NCBI RefSeq assembly: GCF_949987535.1
Contig: NW_026646025.1
Span: 1,302,001-1,366,000, forward strand
Source: Balaenoptera acutorostrata
Taxonomy: Eukaryota > Chordata > Mammalia > Artiodactyla > Balaenopteridae
Length of the DNA: 64,000 nucleotides
Direction of reading: 5' to 3'
Part shown: positions 55,161 to 64,000 of the stretch, piece by piece
Layout: every line of letters begins with the position of its first letter
Numbering within the stretch: position 1 is the stretch's first letter
Notes under the pieces: generated by a model
Databases searched by the model: none
What the model was told of the DNA's origin: nothing
What the model saw: the letters and a program-made list of their open reading frames with translations, nothing else
Translations under genes and position numbers: made by a program

Positions 55161-55407
55161 TGACGCCTTTCATCACAATGCTCCAAGACTGGTGTCAACA
55201 CAATGCCCCATGATGCCTGCCATCACAAATCTCCAGGGCCTCTCTTACCAAAGAGCTCCATGATCCCTGTCAGCACAATGTTCCATGACAGTTTTCGTCA
55301 CAATACTCTATGTCCTGTCTCATCACAGAATTCTCTGCCCTTATCATCACAATGTTCCTTGTCACCTTTAATCACAATGCTCCATACTCCTTCACCACAA
55401 TGCTCCA
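55161..55407 (+). repeat. 5'-truncated D block, type b (247 bp)
   Basis: Paralogue of 39098-39319 plus one more 5' monomer (TGACGCCTTTC). It ends with CTCCTTCACC as in that copy. Confidence 0.85.
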
Positions 55408-57576
55408 GAATTCTTATCATCACAATGTTCCATGACCGTGTCATCACAATGCTCCATGGCCCTTGTCATCACAATGCTCCAGAATTCTTGTCATCACAAT
55501 GTTCCATGACCGTGTCATCACAATGCTCCATGGCCCTTCTCATGACAATGCTCCAGAATTTTTCTCATCACAATGTTCCATGACCGTGTCATCAAAATGC
55601 TCCATGGCCGTGTCATCACAATGCTCCATCGCCTTTGTCATCAGAATGCTCCAGAATTCTTGTCATCACAATGTTCCATGACCGTGTCATCACAATGCTC
55701 AATGGCCCTTGTCAGCACAATGCTCCAGAATTCTTGTCATCACAATGTTCCATGACCGTGTCATCACAATGCTCCATGCCCCGTCGCATCACAATGCTCC
55801 AGAATTCTTGTCATCACAATGTTCCATGACCGTGTCATCACAATGCTCCATGGCCCTTGTCATGACAATGCTCCAGAATTCTTCTCATCACAATGGTCCA
55901 TGATCGTGTCATCACAATGCTCCATGGCCATTGTCATCACAATGCTCCCGAATTCTTGTCATCACAATGTTCCATGACCATGTCATCACAATGCTCAATG
56001 GCCATTGTCATCACAATGCTCCCGAATTCTTGTCATCACAATGTTCCATGACCATGTCTTCACAATGCTCCATGGCCCTTGTCATCATAATGCTCCAGAA
56101 TTCTTGTCATCACAATGTTCCATGACCGTATCATCACAATGCTCCATGGCCCTTGTCATCGCAATGCTCCAGAATTCTTGTCATCACAATGTTCCATGAC
56201 CGTGTCATCACAATGCTACATGGCCCTTGTCATCGCAATGCTCCAGAATTCTTGTCATCACAATGTTCCATGACCGTATCACCACAATGCTCCATGGCCC
56301 TTGTCATCGCAATGCTCCAGAATACTTGTCATCACAATGTTACATGACCGTGTCATCACAATGCTCCATGGCCCTTCTCATGACAATGCTCCAGAATTTT
56401 TCTCATCACAATGTTCCATGACCGTGTCATCAAAATGCTCCATGGCCGTGTCATCACAATGCTCCATGGCCCTTGTCATCATAATGCTCCAGAATTCTTG
56501 TCATCACAATGTTCCATGAACGTGTCACAACAATGCTCCATGGCCCTTGTCAGCACAATGCTCCAGAATTCTTGTCATAACAATGTTCCATGACCGTGTC
56601 ATCACAATGCTCCATCGCCTTTGTCATCAGAATGCTCCAGAATTCTTGTCATCACAATGTTCCATGACCGTGTCATCACAATGCTCAATGGCCCTTGTCA
56701 GCACAATGCTCCAGAATTCTTGTCATCACAATGTTCCATGACCGTGTCATCACAATGCTCCATGGCCCTTGTCATCACAATGCTCCAGAATTCTTGTCAT
56801 CACAATGTTCCATGACCGTGTCATCACAATGCTCCATGGCCCTTGTCATGACAATGCTCCAGAATTCTTCTCATCACAATGGTCCATGATCGTGTCATCA
56901 CAATGCTCCATGGCCATTGTCATCACAATGCTCCCGAATTCTTGTCATCACAATGTTCCATGACCATGTCATCACAATGCTCAATGGCCATTGTCATCAC
57001 AATGCTCCCGAATTCTTGTCATCACAATGTTCCATGACCGTGTCTTCACAATGCTCCATGGCCCTTGTCATCATAATGCTCCAGAATTCTTGTCATCACA
57101 ATGTTCCATGACCGTATCATCACAATGCTCCATGGCCCTTGTCATCGCAATGCTCCAGAATTCTTGTCATCACAATGTTCCATGACCGTGTCATCACAAT
57201 GCTACATGGCCCTTGTCATCACAATGCTCCAGAATTCTTGTCATCACAATGTTCCATGACCGTATCATCACAATGCTCCATGGCCCTTGTCATCGCAATG
57301 CTCCAGAATTCTTGTCATCACAATGTTACATGACCGTGTCATCACAATGCTCCATGGCCCTTGTCATCGCAATGCTGCAGAATTCTTGTCATCACAATGT
57401 TCCATGACCGTGTCATCACAATGCTCCATCGCCTTTGTCATCAGAATGCTCCAGAATTCTTGTCATCACAATGTTCCATGACCATGTCATCACAATGGTC
57501 CATGGCCCTAGTCAGCACAATGCTCCAGAATTCTTGTCATCACAATGTTCCATGACCGTGTCATCACAATGCTACA
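55408..57576 (+). repeat. H block (2,169 bp) with internal ~1 kb duplication
   Basis: 29x74 + 23, which equals 28x74 + 49 + 2x24, fitting two tetramers near 55590 and 56430. Both are copies of the single tetramer near 39485. It contains the two paralogues of 39485-40400 in direct order. A private GCCCCGTCGCATC lies near 55778. Confidence 0.86.
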
Positions 57577-59137
57577 TGACCCTGGTCATCACAGTTCTCC
57601 ATGACCATTGTCATCACAATGCTCTATGTTGCTTTTCATCACAATTCTCAATGACCACTTTAATCACTATGCTCGCTGACCATTTTCATCATATTTCTCT
57701 AGTGTCATTACAATACCCCATGGCCCCTTTCTTCACAATGCTCCATGATGCCTGTCATCACAATGCTCCATGGCTTTTGTTATCACAATGCTCCAGGACC
57801 AGTTTCATCAAAATTCTCCATCCCCTTTTCATCATGGTGCACAATGAAACCTTTCATTAAAATGCTCCATGACACTAGTCATCACAATACTCCATGGCCT
57901 TTATCGTCACAATGCTCCAAGGCACTTTTCATCACGATGTTCCATGAATACTTTCATCACATTGCTCCATGACCATTGTCATCACAATAGTCCATACCCT
58001 TGTCAACACAATGCTGCATAATCCCTGTCATCACAATTCTCCATGACTGCTGTCATCACAATAATCCAGGACAATTTTCATCACAGTGCTCCATGATACC
58101 TTTCATCACAATTCCTAGATGATCAATGTCACACAATGCCCCATGACACTTGTCATCACAATTCGCTATGACCCTTGTCATCACAATACTCGATGAACCG
58201 TGTCATCACAGTGTTCCAGGACACATGTCATCACAATGATCCATGTCTACTTCCATCACAATGCTCCAATACCCCTGTCATCACAAAGCTCCATGGCCCC
58301 TGTTATCATATTGCTCCATGATCTCTTTCATCACAATGCTCCATGATCACTGTCATCACCATGCCTCATAACGGCTCTCATCTCAATGCTCCATGGCCCC
58401 TTTCATCACAATGCTCCATGAACCCTGTCATCACAATATACCCTGCCCTTTTCATCACAAAGCTCCGTGGGCCCTGTCATCACAATGCTCTATGCCCTTG
58501 TCATCAACATGCTCCAGAACTCTTGTCATCATAATGCTCCATGCCAATGTCATCACAATGCCCCATGACACTTGTCATCACAATGCTCCATGGCCTTTGT
58601 CATCACAATGTTCCATGGCCCCTGTTATCACAGTGCTCCATGATACCTTTCATCGCAAATCTAGATGACCACTGTCATCACAATGCCCCATGACAGATGT
58701 CATCACAATTTGCCATGGTCCTTGTCATCACAATGCTCCATGAACCGTGTCATCACAAGGTTCCAGGACACTTGTCATCACAATGATCCAAGATCACATT
58801 CATCACAGTGCTCCATGAAACCTGTCATCTCAATGCTCCATAGCCTTTGAATTCACAATGCTCCATGGCCCCTGTAATCACAATGCTCCATGACGCCTTT
58901 CATCACAATGCTCCAAGACCGGTGTCAACACAATGCCCCATGATGCCTGCCATCACAAATCTCCAGGGCCTCTCTTACCAAAGAGCTCCATGATCCCTGT
59001 CAGCCCAATGTTCCATGACAGTTTTCGTCACAATACTCCATGTCCTGTCTCATCACAAAATTCTCATCCCATATCATCACAATGTTCCTTGTCACCTTTA
59101 ATCACAATGCTCCATACCCTTTCACCACAATGCTCCA
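57577..59137 (+). repeat. D block D12, type b, copy of D7 (1,561 bp)
   Basis: D7 at offset 16926, with the same private states (CTATGTTGC, GCTCCAAGGCAC). I found no clear difference by eye. Confidence 0.9.
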
Positions 59138-59186
59138 GAATTCTTGTCATCACAATGTTCCATGACCGTGTCATCACAATGCTACA
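59138..59186 (+). repeat. Minimal H block: one A-B pair (49 bp)
   Basis: Paralogue of 42212-42260. Confidence 0.86.
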
Positions 59187-60775
59187 TGACCCTGGTCATC
59201 ACAGTATTCCATGACCTTTGTCATCACAATGCTCTATGTCGCTTTTCTTCACAATTCTCAATGACCACTTTAATCACTATGCTCGCTGACCATTTTCATC
59301 ATATTTCTCTCGTGTCATTACAATACCCCATGGCCCCTTTCTTTACAATGCTCCATGATGCCTGTCATCACAATGCTCCATGGCTTTTGTTATCACAATG
59401 CTCCAGGACCAGTTTCATCACAATTCTCCATCCCCTTTGTCATCATGGTGCACAATGAAACCTTTCATTAAAATGCTCCATGACACTAGTCATCACAATA
59501 CTCCATGGCCTTTATCGTCACAATGCTCCCATGCACTTTTCATCACGATGTTCCATCAATACTGTCATCACCTTGCTCCATGACCATTGTCATCACAATA
59601 GTCCATACCCTTGTCAACACAATGCTGCATAATCCCTGTCATCACAATTCTCCATGACTGCTGTCATCACAATAATCCAGGACAATTTTCATCACAGTGC
59701 TTCATGCCCCCAGTCATCACAGTGCTCCACGATACCTTTCATCACAATTCCTAGATGATCAATGTCATCACAATGCCCCATGACACTTATCATCACAATT
59801 CGCTATGACCCTTGTCATCACAGTACTCGATGAACCGTGTCATCACAGTGTTCCAGGACACATGTCATCACAATGATCCATGTCTACTTCCATCACAATG
59901 CTGCAATACCCCTGTCATCACAATGCTCCATGGCCCCTGTTATCATATTGCTCCATGATCTCTTTCATCACAATGCTCCATGACCACTGTCATCACCATG
60001 CCTCATAACGGCTCTCATCTCAATGCTCCATGGCCCCCTTTCATCACAATGCTCCATGAACCCTGTCATCACAATATACCCTGCCCTTTTCATCACAAAG
60101 CTCGGTGGGCCCTGTCATCACAATGCTCCATGCCCTTGTCATCAACATGCTCCAGAACTCTTGTCATCATAATGCTCCATGCCAATGTCATCAAAATGCC
60201 CCATGACACTTGTCATCACAATGCTCCATGGCCTTTGTCATCACAATGTTCCATGGCCCCTGTTATCACAGTGCTCCATGATACCTTTCATCAAAAATCT
60301 TGATGACCACTGTCATCACAATGCCCCATGGCAGATGTCATCACAATTTGCCATGGTCCTTGTCATCACAACGCTCCATGAAACGTGTCATCACAAGGTT
60401 CCAGGACACTTGTCATCACAATGATCCAAGATCACATTCATCACAGTGCTCCATGAAACCTGTCATCTCAATGCTCCATAGCCTTTGAATTCACAATGCT
60501 CCATGGCCCCTGTAATCACAATGCTCCATGACGCCTTTCATCACAATGCTCCAAGACCGCTGTCAACACAATGCCCCATGATGCCTGCCATCACAAATCT
60601 CCAGGGCCTCTCTTACCAAAGAGCTCCATTATCCCTGTCAGCACAATGTTCCATGACAGTTTTCGTCACAATACTCCATGTCTTGTCTCATCACAGAGTT
60701 CTCTACCCATATCATCACAATGTTCCTTGTCAACTTTAATCACAATGCTCGATACCCTTTCACCACAAAGCTCCA
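59187..60775 (+). repeat. D block D13, type b, copy of D8 (1,589 bp)
   Basis: D8 at offset 16926, including the extra monomer and the extra C. One difference seen: CATCACCTTGCTCC near 59567 for CATCACATTGCTCC. Confidence 0.9.
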
Positions 60776-61490
60776 GAAATCTTGTCATCACAATGATCCA
60801 TGACCGTGTCATCACAATGCTCCATCGCCTTTTTCATCAGAATGCTCCAGAATTCTTGTCATCACAATGTTCCATGACCGTGTCATCACAATGCTCCATG
60901 GCCCTTGTCAGCACAATGCTCCAGAATTCTTGTCATCACAATGTTCCATGACCGTGTCATCACCATGCTCCATGGCCCTTGTCATCACAATGCTCCAGAA
61001 TTCTTGTCATCACAATGTTCCATGACCGTGTCATCACAATGCTCCATGGCCCTTGTCATGACAATGCTCCAGAATTCTTCTCATCACAATGCTCCATGAA
61101 GGTGTCATCACAATGCTCCATGGCCATTGTCATCACAATGCTCCCGAATTCTTGTCATCCCAATGTTCCATGGCCCTGCCATCACAATGCTCCATCGCCC
61201 TTGTCATCATAATGCTCCAGAATTCTTGTCATCACAATGTTCCATGACCGTGTCATCACAATTCTCCATGGCCATTGTCATCACAATGCTCCCGAATTCT
61301 TGTCATCACAATGTTCCATGGCCCTGTCATCACAATGCTCCATGGCCCTTGTCAGCACAATGCTCCAGAATTCTTCTCATGACAATGTTCCATGACCGTG
61401 TCATCACAATGCTCCATGGCACTTGTCATCGCAATGCTGCAGAATTCTTGTCATCACAATGTTCCATGACCGTGTCATCACAATGCTCCA
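60776..61490 (+). repeat. H block (715 bp), copy of H8
   Basis: H8 at offset 16926. One difference seen: CACAATTCTCC near 61258 for CACAATGCTCC. Confidence 0.87.
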
Positions 61491-62062
61491 TGACACTTGT
61501 CATCACAATGCTCCATGGCCTTTGTCATCACAATGTTCCATGGCCCCTGTTATCACAGTGCTCCATGATACCTTTCATCAAAAATCTTGATGACCACTGT
61601 CATCACAATGCCCCATGGCAGATGTCATCACAATTTGCCATGGTCCTTGTCATCACAACGCTCCATGAAACGTGTCATCACAAGGTTCCAGGACACTTGT
61701 CATCACAATGATCCAAGATCACATTCATCACAGTGCTCCATGAAACCTGTCATCTCAATGCTCCATAGCCTTTGAATTCACAATGCTCCATGGCCACTGT
61801 AATCACAATGCTCCATGACGCCTTTCATCACAATGCTCCAAGACCGCTGTCAACACAATGCCCCATGATGCCTGCCATCACAAATCTCCAGGGCCTCTCT
61901 TACCAAAGAGCTCCATTATCCCTGTCAGCACAATGTTCCATGACAGTTTTCGTCACAATACTCCATGTCTTGTCTCATCACAGAGTTCTCTACCCATATC
62001 ATCACAATGTTCCTTGTCAACTTTAATCACAATGCTCGATACCCTTTCACCACAAAGCTCCA
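61491..62062 (+). repeat. 5'-truncated D block, type b (572 bp)
   Basis: Copy of 44565-45136 at offset 16926. One difference seen: ATGGCCACTG near 61792 for ATGGCCCCTG. Confidence 0.87.
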
Positions 62063-62703
62063 GAAATCTTGTCATCACAATGATCCATGACCGTGTCATC
62101 ACAATGCTCCATCGCCTTTTTCATCAGAATGCTCCAGAATTCTTGTCATCACAATGTTCCATGACCGTGTCATCACAATGCTCCATGGCCCTTGTCAGCA
62201 CAATGCTCCAGAATTCTTGTCATCACAATGTTCCATGACCGTGTCATCACCATGCTCCATGGCCCTTGTCATCACAATGCTCCAGAATTCTTGTCATCAC
62301 AATGTTCCATGACCGTGTCATCACAATGCTCCATGGCCCTTGTCATGACAATGCTCCAGAATTCTTCTCATCACAATGCTCCATGAAGGTGTCATCACAA
62401 TGCTCCATGGCCATTGTCATCACAATGCTCCCGAATTCTTGTCATCCCAATGTTCCATGGCCCTGCCATCACAATGCTCCATGGCCCTTGTCAGCACAAT
62501 GCTCCAGAATTCTTCTCATGACAATGTTCCATGACCGTGTCATCACAATGCTCCATGGCACTTGTCATCGCAATGCTGCAGAATTATTGTCATCACAATG
62601 TTCCATGACCATGTCATCACAATGGTCCATGGCCCTAGTCAGCACAATGCTCCAGAATTCTTGTCATTACAATGTTCCATGACCGTGTCATCACAATGCT
62701 ACA
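62063..62703 (+). repeat. H block (641 bp)
   Basis: Copy of 45137-45777 at offset 16926, with the same loss of two trimers. Confidence 0.87.
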
Positions 62704-64000
62704 TGACCCTGGTCATCACAGTTCTCCATGACCTTTGTCATCACAATGCTCTATGTCGCTTTTCATCACAATTCTCAATGACCACTTTAATCACTATGCT
62801 CGCTGACCATTTTCATCATATTTCTCTAGTGTCATTACAATACCCCATGGCCCCTTTCTTCACAATGCTCCATGATGCCTGTCATCACAATGCTCAATGG
62901 CTTTTGTTATCACAATGCTCCAGGACCAGTTTCATCACAATTCTCCATCCCCTTTGTCATCATGGTGCACAATGAAACCTTTCATTAAAATGCTCCATGA
63001 CACTAGTCATCACAATACTCCATGGCCTTTATCGTCACAATGCTCCCATGCACTTTACATCACGATGTTCCATGAATACTTTCATCACATTGCTCCATGA
63101 CCATTGTCATCACAATAGTCCATACCCTTGTCAACACAATGCTGCATAATCCCTGTCATCACAATTCTCCATGACTGCTGTCATCACAATAATCCAGGAC
63201 AATTTTCATCACAGTGCTTCATGCCCCCAGTCATCACAGTGCTCCACGATACCTTTCATCACAATTCCTAGATGATCAATGTCATCACAATGCCCCATGA
63301 CACTTGTCATCACAATTCGCTATGACCCTTGTCATCACAATACTCGATGAACCGTGTCATCACAGTGTTCCAGGACACATGTCATCACAATGATCCATGT
63401 CTACTTCCATCACAATGCTCCAATACCCCTGTCATCACAATGCTCCATGGCCCCTGTTATCATATTGCTCCATGATCTCTTTCATCACAATGCTCCATGA
63501 CCACTGTCATCACCATGCCTCATAACGGCTCTCATCTCAATTCTCCATGGCCCCTTTCATCACAATGCTCCATGAACCCTGTCATCACAATGTACCCTGC
63601 CCTTTTCATCACAAAGCTCCGTGGGCCCTGTCATCACAATGCTCCATGCCCTTGTCATCAACATGCTCCAGAACACTTGTCATCATAATGCTCCATGTCA
63701 ATGTCATCAAAATGCCCCATGACACTTGTCATCACAATGCTCCATGGCCTTTGTCATCACAATGTTCCATGGCCCCTGTTATCACAGTGCTCCATGATAC
63801 CATTCATCGCAAATCTAGATGACCACTGTCATCACAATGCCCCATGACAGATGTCATCACAATTTGCCATGGTCCTTGTCATCACAATGCTCCATGAAAC
63901 GTGTCATCACAAGGTTCCAGGACACTTGTCATCACAATGATCCAAGATCACATTCATCACAGTGCTCCATGAAACCTGTCATCTCAATGCTCCATAGCCT
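62704..64000 (+). repeat. D block D14, type b, cut by window end
   Basis: Copy of D9 at offset 16926 with the extra TGCCCCCAGTC monomer near 63217. About 290 bp of its 3' end lie beyond the window. A difference seen: CCAGAACACTTG near 63669 for CCAGAACTCTTG. Confidence 0.9.

Larger units (their letters stand above)
1..64000 (+). repeat. Satellite array of a 24-25 bp monomer, whole window
   Basis: The window reads as head-to-tail copies of one degenerate 24-25 bp monomer with a core near TCATCACAATG, then CTCCA or TTCCA, then 8-9 variable bases. No copy was seen in inverted orientation. The + strand is C-rich over G: the 74 bp trimer consensus has 23 C and 11 G, about 46% GC. I found no unique sequence, transposon end, microsatellite run or gene between monomers. 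Long homogeneous satellite of this kind is known from eukaryotic heterochromatin; the species and chromosomal location cannot be told from the sequence. Confidence 0.97.
54421..64000 (+). repeat. Large segmental duplication, right copy (runs off window)
   Basis: Second copy of 38432-47074. It is 937 bp longer because the region corresponding to about 39485-40400 occurs twice (from about 55573 and from about 56411), the first with 148 bp missing. A 99 bp gain near 55080-55180 is also present. The homology continues to the last base, so its end is not seen. Confidence 0.86.

Noticed and set aside
446..63822. Several hundred overlapping + strand reading frames of 60-194 codons
   Set aside because: They recur in all three frames at 74 bp steps with the same peptide words, have no codon bias or unique domain, and end at the repeat's own TGA. 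They are by-products of the satellite, so no CDS is annotated.
1..64000. CRISPR array
   Set aside because: The period of 24-25 bp has no unique spacers between repeats; the whole monomer is the repeat. No cas-like gene is present.
1..64000. Bacterial or phage accessory region with a defence system
   Set aside because: No genes, promoters, operons or RNA genes are present. A 64 kb satellite with higher-order structure points to a eukaryotic chromosome.
1..64000. Transposable element insertions or target-site duplications
   Set aside because: Block lengths close exactly with whole monomers, so there is no space for an insert. No poly-A tail, LTR or terminal inverted repeat was seen.
1..64000. 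Telomere repeat or CENP-B box
   Set aside because: No TTAGGG-type run was seen, nor a match to the CENP-B box pattern (TTCG and CGGG at the right spacing). Position on the chromosome therefore remains open.
38432..64000. The large duplications as assembly errors
   Set aside because: Not excluded, but the copies differ at scattered bases (59567, 61258, 61792, 63669) and by an internal expansion, which favours real duplications. Read depth would decide.

Overview
The whole 64 kb is tandem-repeat DNA. I see no gene, RNA gene, transposon or unique sequence. Everything is built from one degenerate 24-25 bp monomer, always in the same orientation, with a core close to TCATCACAATG followed by CTCCA or TTCCA and an 8-9 bp variable part (about 2,600 monomers by length). 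This is what satellite DNA in eukaryotic heterochromatin (centromeric, pericentromeric, subtelomeric or sex-chromosome) looks like. The sequence does not identify the species.

Two kinds of block alternate. H blocks are homogeneous arrays of a 74 bp trimer: monomer A (25 bp, starts GAATTCTTG, ends GTTCCA), monomer B (24 bp, starts TGACCGTG or TGGCCGTG) and monomer C (25 bp, starts TGGCCCTTG). D blocks are runs of about 66 mutually diverged monomers. They are almost identical from copy to copy: seven complete type-a copies are all exactly 1,637 bp by my boundaries, and type-b copies are 1,561-1,589 bp. H blocks range from 49 bp to 6,377 bp. D plus H forms a multi-kilobase higher-order repeat.

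Layout: D0 (cut by the window start) and H0 with an embedded 3' fragment of D make a 5,718 bp tandem duplication (about 719-12154). D1-H1 to D6-H6 follow (13411-37098), with D-to-D spacings of 4888, 2500, 3336, 4888 and 3558 bp. At about 38.4 kb the array changes to a second subfamily (type-b D blocks, different H variants). From there 38432-47074 is repeated at 54421-64000 (offset 15,989 growing to 16,926 bp), with one type-a block, D11, between the two copies.

Besides the 5.7 kb unit, local tandem duplications of 960, 1287 and 596 bp are visible, plus 74, 148 and 222 bp insertions and deletions. Block lengths are accounted for exactly by whole-monomer gains and losses, which leaves no room for foreign inserts. 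Open reading frames are by-products of the repeat: 74 is not a multiple of 3, and the stop recurs at the TGA that starts monomer B. The window holds no system of cooperating genes; its interest is the record of unequal exchange and copying in a very long array.
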